Below are positions 38,583 to 47,383 of a DNA stretch of 64,000 nt, piece after piece. The position numbers and the translations under genes were made by a program. The notes beneath the pieces are model-generated. The model was given only the letters and a program-made list of their open reading frames with translations. It was not told the DNA's origin and ran no database searches. Within the stretch, counting starts at the first letter, position 1. Each line of letters starts with the position of its first letter. The DNA lies in contig MKVT01000034.1 in the NCBI GenBank assembly GCA_001898935.1, forward strand, positions 185,994-249,993, read 5' to 3'. Origin of the DNA: Paludibacter sp. 47-17. GTDB taxonomy: Bacteria > Bacteroidota > Bacteroidia > Bacteroidales > Paludibacteraceae.

Positions 38583-39815
38583 TTACTCTTTCTTCCCGAC
38601 TCCGGCTCTTCCCAGCGCCAACATCGAAGGTATAAACATTGCCAACCCACCAATCAGCGTAATGATAATACCCGAGTAGAGAAATGCATACACTACACCG
38701 ATTTTGTCGGCTATAAAACCGGTTGCCGTCAGTCCGACGAGCGAGGGTAATACCGAAACACTTCCGAAAAGGGAAAATACACGCCCCAATGCCTCGGGTG
38801 CCACTACTCGTTGCACCGTGGCAGTGAAAAGCGAATGATAAAGCGCTCCTGCAATACCTCCCAACGCGGTCAGAACTACAAACCATACAAAGCCATCGGG
38901 AGCCAGCACTCCCGACAACAAGAACGACAGCCCCAATAAAATGTAGGAGACATTAATCAGAACAACCTCATTGGTTTTCAGCTTTAAAATCCCCAACAAA
39001 GCACCACCGGCCACCATTCCTACCCCCCATATTACTTCGATTACGCTCATCTGGTAGGCATTTCCATTAAAATGCTCCAGCGTCATCAGGGGAAACAATA
39101 CGGCAATCGGCATTAAGAACAACATTACGATCACCGAAAAGGCAAACAGCCACAGCATCCCCCTGTTGCGGGCAATAATCAGGAACCCCTCTTTCATTTC
39201 ACGGAAAACATGAGGATTTTCGATCGATTCCGCACTGCGCGGCGCTGGAGGTATACGCACAAACCAAAGTGATACCAAGGCAATGATAGCCCCCAACACA
39301 TCAAACAACATCACAAAACCCAGGTTGGCCACCGTGAGCAGCAAAGCCCCCAGCGCCGGACCGGCAATATTCGATACCGACATAATCATCTGGTTGATAC
39401 CAGCTATCCGGGTCAATTCTTCTTGCGGAGCCAGCAATGGAACGGAGGCCTGCATCGATGGACCATGAAAAGCCGAACCTACCGACCGTAGCGCCAGCAG
39501 CACATAAATACTGCCCACACTTACCGAGTCGGTAAAAGCCATAATACCGATGGCTAACGAGCAGAGCGCTATAAAAAGATCAGAATAGATCATTATTTTT
39601 TTTCGATCCCAGCGGTCGATTAAAACACCGGTGAAAGGCCCGATAAGCGCCTGTGGCAACATGGAGGCAATGGCCGCCATGGCCAGAACAGTAGCTGATT
39701 TAGTCTCAAAACTTAACCAGAGGATGGTGGCAAATCCTACCACCGCACTACTCAGGTAAGAGAAAAATTGTCCGGCCCATAAGATTGCAATATCTTTTTT
39801 CCAGTTTGAACTCAT
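38583..39815 (-). CDS. MFS efflux-type transporter
   Basis: This 410-residue inner-membrane protein has about 12 helices. N-terminal motifs (LWAGQFFSYLSSAVVGFATILW, TGVLIDRWDRKKIMIYSDL) match the MFS_3 branch that includes enterobactin exporter EntS and macrolide pump MefA. The conserved RD/DR turn between helices 2 and 3 is present. Export of a small hydrophobic compound is the family expectation, but no neighbour identifies it. It ends 12 bp from the hairpin shared with purC. Confidence 0.85.
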   Translation of the reverse strand: MSSNWKKDIAILWAGQFFSYLSSAVVGFATILWLSFETKSATVLAMAAIASMLPQALIGPFTGVLIDRWDRKKIMIYSDLFIALCSLAIGIMAFTDSVSVGSIYVLLALRSVGSAFHGPSMQASVPLLAPQEELTRIAGINQMIMSVSNIAGPALGALLLTVANLGFVMLFDVLGAIIALVSLWFVRIPPAPRSAESIENPHVFREMKEGFLIIARNRGMLWLFAFSVIVMLFLMPIAVLFPLMTLEHFNGNAYQMSVIEVIWGVGMVAGGALLGILKLKTNEVVLINVSYILLGLSFLLSGVLAPDGFVWFVVLTALGGIAGALYHSLFTATVQRVVAPEALGRVFSLFGSVSVLPSLVGLTATGFIADKIGVVYAFLYSGIIITLIGGLAMFIPSMLALGRAGVGKKE

Positions 39816-40145
39816 ACATTAATTTATTTTATGGCCATTCGCCGACGAATAACCAATAGGTTTTTTACTACTAAATTACACAGAAAACCCCATCTCCGGA
39901 ACGGAGACGCAGCAATTGAAAACAAGTCGGTCCGCATCCGATTCAGAATCGGATTCGACTGTAAATAATTATGTTACGAGGAAGGTAATACATAACCAGA
40001 GGTATTTAGCGCACAAAAGTACTATCTGAAATTCATTTATCCAATAAGCCGATCAAAAAAGATCTAATATTTTTTTGATTTACACCGGGTGGATTTGTTA
40101 ATCCCGAAAAATACACTATCTTTGCACCGCTTTACGAAAAAGCAT
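39816..40145. other. 330-bp non-coding stretch before tRNA-Ser
   Basis: No gene is seen. It contains two small dyads: TCTCCG-GAA-CGGAGA (39893-39907) and CCGATTC-A-GAATCGG (39938-39952). It ends with the tRNA promoter TTG (40095-40097), a 19-bp gap and TATCTTTG (40117-40124). Confidence 0.6.
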
Positions 40146-40231
<86 letters not shown>

Positions 40232-40266
40232 TGAAGAGCTAAGACAAGAATAGCCAAAAAGCAGAC

Positions 40267-40302
40267 AAGTCCTACAAATCAATGATTTGTGGGACTTTTT
40301 TC
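40267..40302. terminator. Hairpin after tRNA-Ser, inside the element end
   Basis: AAGTCCTACAAATC and GATTTGTGGGACTT, with one T-G pair, form a long stem followed by TTTTTTC. Confidence 0.8.
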
Positions 40303-40337
40303 ATTTAAGAATGTCTGGGTGTAAAGCCATAAAAAAG

Positions 40338-40443
40338 CCAATTTTGGACATAGTTGCGTAACCAATTCGTAACCTACTCTCCAAAATTTGAAATAGGTTA
40401 CGAATTGTCCGAAATTGGCAGTGTGTTGTCCATTATTGGCGGT
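40338..40443. repeat. Nested inverted repeats upstream of the integrase gene
   Basis: An inner perfect 14-bp inverted repeat (40363-40376 and 40394-40407) sits inside an outer pair, CCAATTTTGGAC (40338-40349) and GTCCGAAATTGG (40407-40418, one mismatch). A further copy of the right outer unit follows at about 40427-40443 (13 of 17 bases alike). The layout suggests integrase or excisionase arm-type binding sites, or control of int expression. Confidence 0.6.
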
Positions 40444-40500
40444 CTGTATTTATCTCATTATTTGATTGTTAAAAGTAATTTTGAAATTAAATTTTGAGTT

Positions 40501-41733
40501 ATGCAAAAGAGCACATTCAACATCCTTTTCTATGTTAAAAGGAATGCAGTAAAAGCAAACGGTAAAATGCCGATTATGGGACGGATTACCGTCAATGGAG
40601 AAGCTGTTCAGTTTGGAGCAAAAACAGAAGTCAATCCTAAAATTTGGGATACGAAATCAGGAAAAGCTGTCGGCAAAACACAGGAAGTGATTGAACTTAA
40701 TGGTATTCTTGAAAGTATTAGGGCTACCATGACGAAAATCTATCGTGAACTGCAAGAACGGGAAACTACAGTAACACCGGAACGTATTAAAAACATCTTC
40801 TTTGGAGTTGAAATCAAGCAACAAATGCTTTTAGAGCTGTTTAAAAAGCATAATGAAGATGTTGAGAAGTTGATTGGCATCAGTAAATCCAGAGCCACTT
40901 ATCAGAAATATGAAGTAACACGTAAACATCTGACAAACTTCATCAAAGAGAAGTATAGTCGTTCAGATGTTGGTTTGAAAGAAATAGACTACTTATTTAT
41001 TACAGATTTTGAAGTCTATTTACAGACTATCGGAGCATGTAGTCATAATACTACTGCTAAATTTATGCAATTCTTCAAACGCATCGTTATTATTGCAAAA
41101 AATAATGGATGGATTAAAACTGATCCTTTTGCCAATTACAAAATCCGCATCAAAAAAGTAGACAGAGGTTACTTGTCACAAGAAGAAGTTGAAGCAATAA
41201 TGACTAAGAAGTTTCCGACAAAACGACTGGAGCAGATACGTGATATTTTTGTTTTTTCTTGTTTTTGTGGATTAGCTTACATAGATGTCAAAAAACTGCG
41301 AAAAGAAAATATCCGTACATCATTTGATGGTAATCTTTGGATTATAGGTAAAAGGGAAAAAACGGATGTATCTTTTTCTATTCCATTGCTGGATATTCCC
41401 AAAAAGATATTAGAAAAATATGAGAATGCTTTTCCCGACAATCGAATACTACCTGTGCCAAGCAATCAAAAGATGAATGCTTACCTCAAGGAGATTGGAA
41501 CATTATGTGAAATTGATAAGGATATTTCATTCCACCTTGCACGCCATACGTTTGCTACTCTGACACTTAGCAAAGGGGTTTCAATAGAAAGTGTCAGCAA
41601 GATGTTAGGACATACTAATATAAGAACAACCCAAATCTATGCTAAAATCACTGATGCAAAAGTAGGTCACGACATGAACGCTTTTGCAGGTAAGGTTAAG
41701 GATATGGGGAAAAAATTAGCTGTTAATCAATAA
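40501..41733 (+). CDS. int: Tyrosine recombinase (ICE integrase)
   Basis: 410 residues with an N-terminal arm-binding domain, a core-binding SAM-like domain (about residues 105-210) and a C-terminal catalytic domain. The second Arg/His set is HLARH (His345, Arg348), then His371 in LGHT and nucleophile Tyr380 in QIYAK. The usual first catalytic Arg is replaced by Ala259 in CGLAYIDV, a trait of many Bacteroidetes integrases, which use another Arg. It catalyses integration and excision at the tRNA-Ser site. It is 270 bp from the tRNA, with inverted repeats between. Confidence 0.92.
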   Translation: MQKSTFNILFYVKRNAVKANGKMPIMGRITVNGEAVQFGAKTEVNPKIWDTKSGKAVGKTQEVIELNGILESIRATMTKIYRELQERETTVTPERIKNIFFGVEIKQQMLLELFKKHNEDVEKLIGISKSRATYQKYEVTRKHLTNFIKEKYSRSDVGLKEIDYLFITDFEVYLQTIGACSHNTTAKFMQFFKRIVIIAKNNGWIKTDPFANYKIRIKKVDRGYLSQEEVEAIMTKKFPTKRLEQIRDIFVFSCFCGLAYIDVKKLRKENIRTSFDGNLWIIGKREKTDVSFSIPLLDIPKKILEKYENAFPDNRILPVPSNQKMNAYLKEIGTLCEIDKDISFHLARHTFATLTLSKGVSIESVSKMLGHTNIRTTQIYAKITDAKVGHDMNAFAGKVKDMGKKLAVNQ

Positions 41734-41744
41734 AGCGCAATATC

Positions 41745-42257
41745 ATGGAATTACAAATCATTCAAAGCAAGATTTATGAAATCAGAGGGATTCGTGTCCT
41801 CTTGGATTTTGATCTGGCAGACATGTATCAGGTAGAAACAAAAAATCTGAAACGTGCCGTAAGACGGAATATAGAGCGTTTTCCCGAAGATTTCATGTTT
41901 GAATTGACGGAAAATGAAAACGAAAACTTGAGGTGCAATTTTGGCACCTCAAGTTGGGGCGGCAGCCGCTATCCCCCATTCGCATTCAGCGAACAAGGAG
42001 TTGCCCAACTCTCAAGTGTGCTGAACAGTCCTTTGGCTATTCAGGTAAATATCTCTATTATCAGAGCTTTTGTCGCCTTACGACAATATGCACTGGGTTA
42101 TGCGGAATTAAATCGTAAATTGGAGGAATTTATGGTGGAAACCAATATGCAGTTCAGCGATATTTATCAAGCTCTTACAGAACTGGCATCACAAAAAGAA
42201 CTGGAAAATAAGCCCCGTAAACGTATTGGTTTTAATGTTAAACATGATGAAGAATAA
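41745..42257 (+). CDS. ORF6N-domain DNA-binding protein
   Basis: 170 residues. The N-terminal ORF6N domain is clear (IYEIRGIRVLLDFDLADMYQVETKNLKRAVRRNIERFPEDFMFELT in sequence, residues ~10-60). It ends with FSEQGVAQLSSVLNS and a helical C-terminus (LNRKLEEFMVETN). ORF6N/KilA-N proteins are phage- and ICE-borne DNA-binding factors. It starts 12 bp after the integrase and is probably cotranscribed, so a role in integration or excision control is inferred but not shown. Confidence 0.85.
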   Translation: MELQIIQSKIYEIRGIRVLLDFDLADMYQVETKNLKRAVRRNIERFPEDFMFELTENENENLRCNFGTSSWGGSRYPPFAFSEQGVAQLSSVLNSPLAIQVNISIIRAFVALRQYALGYAELNRKLEEFMVETNMQFSDIYQALTELASQKELENKPRKRIGFNVKHDEE

Positions 42258-42263
42258 TATATT

Positions 42264-42683
42264 ATGGAACAAGGATATATCCAAATCAAAGAAAATAGTG
42301 AGAATCAACTAATTGTTGAAGCAAAACTTGTAAATTGCACCCTGTGGGTAACGAAACATCAAATTGCCGACTTATTTAATGTATTTGTCAATACGATTGG
42401 TAACAATCTACGGAGTATATTCAAATCCGGCTTACTCCGGGAAGAAGATGTTACTCGGATACATAAATTCGAGAGTGATGGGCATCCATGCGAAACAGTA
42501 CTCTATAATATGGAAGCACTGATATTTGTCAGTTATCGTGTAGCATCTTTTGAAGCACAAGCATTTCGGGAATGGGTAATGAAGGCTTTAACCGAATATA
42601 CCCGAAACAAGCATAACAAAGCAACCGAAGTGCTGATAATATATAACTTACATTCAAAACTTCCGGCTATTTCAATGAATTAA
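42264..42683 (+). CDS. Small RhuM/KilA-like regulator homologue
   Basis: 139 residues. The middle (TLWVTKHQIADLFNVFVNTIGNNLRSIFKSGLL) reads as a helix-turn-helix similar to the N-terminus of RhuM-type proteins. It is followed by YNMEALIFVSYRVASFEAQAFREWVMKALTEY, a common pattern in Bacteroides mobile elements. It begins 7 bp after the ORF6N gene. DNA binding is likely; the targets are unknown. The name RhuM-like is a similarity statement, not a function. Confidence 0.7.
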   Translation: MEQGYIQIKENSENQLIVEAKLVNCTLWVTKHQIADLFNVFVNTIGNNLRSIFKSGLLREEDVTRIHKFESDGHPCETVLYNMEALIFVSYRVASFEAQAFREWVMKALTEYTRNKHNKATEVLIIYNLHSKLPAISMN

Positions 42684-42705
42684 TTAACATTTAATACACT
42701 CAGAT

Positions 42706-43236
42706 ATGAAACACGTATTTTATTTACTTATCGCTGTTTTAATGGTTTCCTGCGGCTCAAACTCATCAAAGAGTAATTACGAAAAAACCATTACGGATAA
42801 CCTGTTAAAAGGGAGCGACACAAAAGAAAATCTCAATTTTAAAATTATTGAGCTAAACGAAACAGGTAATATTACGGTTGCAGATAGTATTGCGTATCTT
42901 ACTGATGAATTTAAAAAAGATAAACAACTTATTATTAACAGGGTTGAATTGGCTAAAAAAATGAGTGAAGATCTGCAAGCTAAAACAAAGAAGAAAAGCG
43001 AATTTGATAAGTATGGTGATGATATTGCTGTAATGAACACCCGTATAGATTCTCTCAAAAATCTTACTCCGGATAATCTTAACGGATATGACAGTAAGAA
43101 TCCGAATGACGTTCTTGCCATGATCGTTAGATGTAAATACTCAATCGCTCCCGGTGGAACATCTGTTGAAGAAACATTTGATTTCTACCTGTCTCCCGAT
43201 GGCAGTAAATGTTACGGTAAAACAAGAGCAAAATAA
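42706..43236 (+). CDS. Predicted lipoprotein of unknown function
   Basis: 176 residues with a lipoprotein signal peptide and lipobox LMVSC (Cys16). The mature part is charged and helical (residues ~60-110, with LTDEFKKDKQLIINRVELAKKM), ending in a small beta-like region (VRCKYSIAPGGTSVEETFDFYLSPDGSKCYGKTRAK) with two cysteines. I recognise no domain. It follows the regulators by 23 bp and is closed by a terminator, so it belongs to the integrase-side group. Surface exclusion or host interaction would be speculation. Confidence 0.8.
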   Translation: MKHVFYLLIAVLMVSCGSNSSKSNYEKTITDNLLKGSDTKENLNFKIIELNETGNITVADSIAYLTDEFKKDKQLIINRVELAKKMSEDLQAKTKKKSEFDKYGDDIAVMNTRIDSLKNLTPDNLNGYDSKNPNDVLAMIVRCKYSIAPGGTSVEETFDFYLSPDGSKCYGKTRAK

Positions 43237-43260
43237 AAGTATATATCACAATCCCAACGG

Positions 43261-43291
43261 AGCCTGTATCATAATCGGTACAGGCTTTTTT
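43261..43291 (+). terminator. Terminator after the lipoprotein gene
   Basis: AGCCTGTA (43261-43268) and TACAGGCT (43279-43286) form a perfect 8-bp stem with a 10-nt loop, followed by a T run. Confidence 0.85.
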
Positions 43292-43655
43292 ATGTATATG
43301 GCTTTCCTTTCTGTGGGGAAAGTGCTGCGTTTTATGATGATAAACGCAAAGTAAATAACCGATTCCCTTTTTTCTGTACTTCCCTCGATATAATTTCTTC
43401 CTCATTCCGCGATGACCGATGTGGAAAGCGGCTCGGACTAATCGGTTGTCAGTGGCGAAAGTATTTCCGTGTTCTTCACGCCGACGCAAGTTCACGCCGC
43501 AAGCGGTTTTACGAAAAATCTTCCAACATCCTGCGGACGTAGCGTATTTATTCGCAAAAAACTTGACTGCCGGCTAAACACTACTTTCTGATAGCCCCTG
43601 AAACTCGATCATTCCTCACCGGCTCCGATACGGCATAAAAAAAAAGTCAGAAATT
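43292..43655. other. ~360-bp non-coding stretch in the element
   Basis: No convincing gene on either strand. A reverse-strand open frame (43127-43495) exists, but it runs through the lipoprotein 3' end and its terminator. No strong hairpin or -7 box was found. Confidence 0.5.
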
Positions 43656-43889
43656 ATGAGAAGTACAGAAAAAAATAGGAAACAACGATCTACCTACCTT
43701 CCAATTAGCATAAAATTGGTGGTAAAAATTGTATTGGTGGCTTTGGGCTTCTGTGTGTGGGGAGCAGGGTTTATTTGGACTTTAGTGGGCTTGTATCTCT
43801 TTCTTCCTGTTATACGGGGTATCCTCTGCTTTTTCGTGGGCATGGGTGCTATCATCCTCTTTATTCTCGCAATGCTGACCTTTTTATAA
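43656..43889 (+). CDS. Small two-helix membrane protein
   Basis: 77 residues with a basic N-terminus (RSTEKNRKQR) and two hydrophobic helices (about residues 19-48 and 52-76). It is unrecognised beyond that. It lies 18 bp before the next gene in the same direction, at the start of the accessory group. Its predicted location is the inner membrane. Confidence 0.6.
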   Translation: MRSTEKNRKQRSTYLPISIKLVVKIVLVALGFCVWGAGFIWTLVGLYLFLPVIRGILCFFVGMGAIILFILAMLTFL

Positions 43890-43907
43890 TCCTTAAAATT
43901 TAGAGTT

Positions 43908-44918
43908 ATGAGCAAAATATTTTTATTAGGTGCAAACAAAAGCATCGACAGAGCCAAACAAGTGGTAGAAGTCAATCAGGTTATCCAAATGGAGGGATAC
44001 AGTTACGACAGGTATGTAGTCTATGAAATCCGTAAAAACGATTGGGGCATTGCTTACAAGCTGATTAACCTGCGTACAAAAGAGTTTTACACAGCCGATA
44101 TTATCCGACCCTTGAAAGAAAAATTCGGTATCGGTTACTATTACGACAGCGAGAACTCTCAATTTATGGACAGTTTTGAGGTAGCTATACTTCTTCAGGA
44201 AGCGCAGGCACAGAAGAAACAACAGGAAGAAGAAGCCGAGCAGGAAAGAATCCGCATAGAAGAAGTCAAGAAAACAGGTCGCAAACGTTTTACCGAAATA
44301 TTTCCCGAAGACGCACAGGCAGTTATCGTGGCACATTTAAGACAAAATGAGAGCGACAGCTATACGGACTACTACTCATATAGCACACAGCGGACGGTTA
44401 TCATCGGTTTTTCAAAGCATAAAAGGGACATCTTTTCCGAAATGCGCAAACACGCATCCAATTTTGAGGAAACTGCCCATTTAGCCGAGTTTAACGAAGA
44501 TTACGAACACCGTGAAAAGTACAGCATGGGCGACGGCTACTATTTAGGAGTGAGTAAGTACAGCGGTTGGATAATCGAAAAAGAGCCTGTGTACAAACGA
44601 GAAAACACGATAGAGGAATTTGCCTATACCGCAGGAAGCGAAGATAACATCCATATCAATAAACCGAATACCACACCCCCAAGTACTCCGACAAGTACAG
44701 TAACAGATAAAGGTACGGACAAAAACAGCTATACAGTAGTAGAATATTCAGCCAAAGCGGTAGCGGTATTCGGAGAAACGAAAGCAATCAAAGACGAATT
44801 AAAAGCAATGGGCGGACGCTTCAACAGCCGATTGACATTCAACGGGAAGAAGTTGGCAGGTTGGATTTTTCCGAAATCACAGGAGCAACGGTTAGCCTAT
44901 TATTTCGGACTGGATTAA
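43908..44918 (+). CDS. ICE-encoded protein with coiled coil and C-terminal Gly-Arg-Phe motif
   Basis: 336 residues, predicted cytoplasmic. The N-terminus (residues 1-100) is compact. A Gln/Glu/Lys coiled coil follows at about 100-130 (LLQEAQAQKKQQEEEAEQERI), then a tyrosine-rich domain (DSYTDYYSYSTQRTVIIGFSKHKRDIFSEM), a Thr/Pro linker (about 255-275), and a C-terminal segment AIKDELKAMGGRFNSRL...GWIFPKSQ. The last motif recurs in proteins of Bacteroides conjugative elements, including methyltransferase-like and antirestriction-type ones, as I recall. No function is assigned. It belongs to the cotranscribed accessory block leading to pcfK/pcfJ homologues. Confidence 0.75.
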   Translation: MSKIFLLGANKSIDRAKQVVEVNQVIQMEGYSYDRYVVYEIRKNDWGIAYKLINLRTKEFYTADIIRPLKEKFGIGYYYDSENSQFMDSFEVAILLQEAQAQKKQQEEEAEQERIRIEEVKKTGRKRFTEIFPEDAQAVIVAHLRQNESDSYTDYYSYSTQRTVIIGFSKHKRDIFSEMRKHASNFEETAHLAEFNEDYEHREKYSMGDGYYLGVSKYSGWIIEKEPVYKRENTIEEFAYTAGSEDNIHINKPNTTPPSTPTSTVTDKGTDKNSYTVVEYSAKAVAVFGETKAIKDELKAMGGRFNSRLTFNGKKLAGWIFPKSQEQRLAYYFGLD

Positions 44919-44968
44919 TCAAGTAATAACAAGAGGCAGAGCCATTCTGCCTCACAATACCCAAAGAC

Positions 44969-45382
44969 ATGAAAGCATCAAATCATTTCAAAAATACAAT
45001 TAAGGCATATTTAGACCAACGAGCGGAAACAGATGTATTATTCTCATTCCAATACAGCAAGCCCGAAAAGAACATAGACGATTGTATAACATACATTCTC
45101 AATCAAGTACAGAAAAGCGGTTGTAACGGCTTTGCCGATGATGAAATCTACTCTATGGCAGTTCATTATTATGATGAAGACAACATCGAGATAGGTAAGC
45201 CCATGAACAATGCCCATATCGTAGTGAACCATGTAGTAGAACTTACAGCCGAAGAAAAAGAAGAAGCAAGGCAAGTAGCCATACAAAAGGCACAGGACGA
45301 GGCATACAGAAAAATAACACAGCCTGTAAAGAAAACCAAGAGAGCAGAAACGAATGTCCAACCAAGTCTATTCGACTTCTAA
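44969..45382 (+). CDS. PcfK-like protein
   Basis: 137 residues. The pattern (HFKNTIKAYLDQRAETDVLF, CITYILNQVQKSGCNGFADDEIYSMAVHYYDEDNI) matches the PcfK family named after the enterococcal pheromone plasmid pCF10. A charged C-terminus ends in PSLFDF. The position directly before the PcfJ-like gene (12 bp) supports the call. These genes are widespread on Bacteroides mobile elements. Their role in transfer or plasmid biology is unclear. Confidence 0.85.
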   Translation: MKASNHFKNTIKAYLDQRAETDVLFSFQYSKPEKNIDDCITYILNQVQKSGCNGFADDEIYSMAVHYYDEDNIEIGKPMNNAHIVVNHVVELTAEEKEEARQVAIQKAQDEAYRKITQPVKKTKRAETNVQPSLFDF

Positions 45383-45394
45383 ATTATTGACAGC

Positions 45395-46669
45395 ATGAAA
45401 CCCAAGAATAAATTCCAACAGCAAGTAGTAGAGGCAAGTAAGACCTTGCAGAAACTCACCAAAGAACAAATACAGTGGGGCTATGATAATGCCATTGAGT
45501 ATATCGGACGCAGGAACAACAAAGGATTGATTACCTGTACCAAATGTGGTCATTCATGGCAGGGAACAGGGCATTTAGTCGATACACTTACGGATTGTCA
45601 TTGCCCGAACTGCAAAACAAAATTATCCGTACAAACTACCAAAAAGCGGACGTTTGAAGGTAAATACTATATGACCATTATAACCGCTCACAAAGGTTAT
45701 CAGGTATTGCGCACCCTTATGGTAAGTTGCTTTGTCAAAGTAGGTGAACAGCCGAAATACATCCACAGTGAAGTGATGCAACGCTGGATTGCCCCTAATG
45801 GCAAATACTGCACCTTTGCCAAACTTCGCCAAACATTGGGTACGAGTTATTACGATTCGTGGATATTCCACACTCCATTGGAATTACGGCAGGAAAACGA
45901 AGTGTATAACCGCATCTACACAGGTGTAGTCTATCCACGTCAAAGACTTATTCCCCAACTTAAACGGACAGGCTATAAAAAGGCATTGTACGGACAAAAT
46001 CCCTTAGACTTGTTCCGCATTCTGCTAACAGACAACAGAGCCGAAACAATGCTAAAGACAGGACAAACCAAACTGTTAAAACGCCTGTTGGATATGGGTT
46101 GGCAAAGGAATATCGACAGGTATTGGCAATCCATTCGTATCTGTATAAGAAATCGTTACACAGTCAAAGATGCTACGCTTTGGTGCGACTACATCGACTT
46201 CCTGCACTTCTTTGGGAAAGACCTGCACAATGCCAAATATGTATGCCCGGCAGACCTGCTTGTAGAACACGACCGCTATATGCAGAAGAAAGCGAAAGCC
46301 GATGCACAGCAGGAACTTGAAAAGCAATTGAAAAAAGAAACCGAATACAGAGAAGCCAAAGCAAAGTTCTTCGGACTGATGTTTTCGGACGGACTTATCA
46401 GCATCCGTGTGCTGGATAGCGTTGCTGAGATTGTATTAGAAGGTAAGGCAATGCACCATTGCGTAGGCAGTTACCATTCAAAAACCGACAGCCTTATCCT
46501 GTCCGCCTGTATTGAAGGAGAACGAATTGAAACGATTGAAGTATCACTCTCTCAACTAAAAGTTATTCAAAGCAGGGGTATTTGCAACAAGAATACAGAA
46601 CACCACAGCCGAATTATCAAACTTGTAGAGAAAAATATACCACTTATTGAACAGAGATTAGCAGCATAA
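45395..46669 (+). CDS. PcfJ-like protein with zinc ribbon
   Basis: 424 residues. An N-terminal zinc ribbon (CTKCGHSW...CHCPNC, about residues 48-80) precedes a central region of helices. The C-terminal PcfJ domain (about 340-420) has KAMHHCVGSYHSKTDSLILSA, RIETIEVSL and VIQSRGICNKNTE. The histidine/cysteine cluster MHHCVGSY is the family signature and could be a metal or catalytic site. It pairs with the PcfK-like gene 12 bp upstream. Activity is unknown; nucleic-acid binding is suggested by the ribbon. Confidence 0.88.
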   Translation: MKPKNKFQQQVVEASKTLQKLTKEQIQWGYDNAIEYIGRRNNKGLITCTKCGHSWQGTGHLVDTLTDCHCPNCKTKLSVQTTKKRTFEGKYYMTIITAHKGYQVLRTLMVSCFVKVGEQPKYIHSEVMQRWIAPNGKYCTFAKLRQTLGTSYYDSWIFHTPLELRQENEVYNRIYTGVVYPRQRLIPQLKRTGYKKALYGQNPLDLFRILLTDNRAETMLKTGQTKLLKRLLDMGWQRNIDRYWQSIRICIRNRYTVKDATLWCDYIDFLHFFGKDLHNAKYVCPADLLVEHDRYMQKKAKADAQQELEKQLKKETEYREAKAKFFGLMFSDGLISIRVLDSVAEIVLEGKAMHHCVGSYHSKTDSLILSACIEGERIETIEVSLSQLKVIQSRGICNKNTEHHSRIIKLVEKNIPLIEQRLAA

Positions 46670-46693
46670 AATCAATTTTAAACAGTAACCAAT

Positions 46694-46900
46694 ATGAAAA
46701 CAACAGAAGTAAACGAAAAATTAATAGGAAAGTATTGCCATATTTCGGGCGATTTGCAAAATGGATATAAGGACGGAAAGCCTTATATCTGCCACGAAAG
46801 TATCACACGAGTTATCACTCGCATAACTGATACCCATGTCATTTGCGAATGTGGCAGAAAGTTCCTGAAAAACCAGCATTTAGAGATTGTAGAACGCTAA
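46694..46900 (+). CDS. Small ICE protein with Cys motifs
   Basis: 68 residues, with Cys at ~15 and 33 and a CECG pair near residue 52 (HVICECGRKFLKNQHLEIV). It could form a small zinc knuckle. It lies in the accessory block, 24 bp after the PcfJ-like gene. Unrecognised. Confidence 0.6.
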   Translation: MKTTEVNEKLIGKYCHISGDLQNGYKDGKPYICHESITRVITRITDTHVICECGRKFLKNQHLEIVER

Positions 46901-46943
46901 TTAACCATAGGGCGGAGCAATCCGCCCACAAATCAACATAAAA

Positions 46944-47156
46944 ATGAAAACAAATTCAATCAATCACAACGGCTGTTCCGTATGCGAACAGGGAAAAGAG
47001 AACTATACAATTTTTATTGCAGGAGCATTCAGAGGAACGGAATATTACCAATACGACTACCGCCATACGGATGGAGAGCTATTCTCTACTGTTGCCAAGT
47101 CATTGGAAGAATGTCGAGAACGACGGGATGAATGGCTTTCAAAAAAGCAGGAGTAA
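46944..47156 (+). CDS. DUF3873-like small protein
   Basis: 70 residues with a conserved GCSVCEQGKENYT segment (Cys11, Cys14), the middle RGTEYYQYDYRHTDGELFS, and a charged C-terminus. This pattern is common in Bacteroides conjugative elements (DUF3873). Zinc binding by CxxC is possible. It is last in the rightward accessory block, with a strong terminator directly after. Confidence 0.75.
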   Translation: MKTNSINHNGCSVCEQGKENYTIFIAGAFRGTEYYQYDYRHTDGELFSTVAKSLEECRERRDEWLSKKQE

Positions 47157-47187
47157 AAGCGGGCGGAAAATTTCCGCCCGCTTCTTT
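47157..47187. terminator. Terminator after the DUF3873 gene
   Basis: AAGCGGGCGGAAA and TTTCCGCCCGCTT form a perfect 13-bp stem with almost no loop. A T-rich stretch follows. It separates the rightward block from the leftward metal operon. Confidence 0.85.
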
Positions 47188-47232
47188 TCCATGAGTCGTT
47201 CAAATTATACGGGAGAAAAGAAGCAAAAGCCA

Positions 47233-47382
47233 TTACTGCGCGTTTCTATTCTTGGTTTGAGCGAAACATAACACCTTACCTTCCAAGTCGTATTCCTGTC
47301 TGGCAATACCCTGTTTCATCCGAATGAGGTTTTCCTCACTCGGACAATCCATTTGCTCAATTTAAAAAATTGATTTTTTCAT
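47233..47382 (-). pseudogene. Broken HMA-type metal-binding protein gene
   Basis: On the reverse strand the ATG at 47382 follows the TonB receptor stop (TAG) by one base. It reads MKKSIF, then TAA at codon 7, then IEQMDCPSEENLIRMK in the same frame and on to a stop at 47233. The MDCPSEENLIRMK stretch is the metal-site region of small HMA-like proteins in Bacteroidetes. A single T for A turns an AAA codon to TAA. An internal ATG (47352) could yield a 39-residue product, but the domain is cut short and diverges after the helix. It probably encoded a chaperone partner of the receptor; now it looks dead or heavily reduced. Confidence 0.6.
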
Positions 47383-47383
47383 T

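Noticed and set aside
43127..43495. Reverse-strand 122-codon frame in the 43.2-43.6 kb gap
   Set aside because: It crosses the lipoprotein gene end and its terminator, with basic low-complexity composition and no recognisable motif.
47163..47274. Plus-strand protein-like frame (YGREKEAKAITARFYSWFERN) opposite the broken HMA gene
   Set aside because: It has no start codon after the preceding stop. The opposite strand carries the clear HMA match (MDCPSEENLIRMK). It may be a chance mirror, though the sequence looked gene-like at first.
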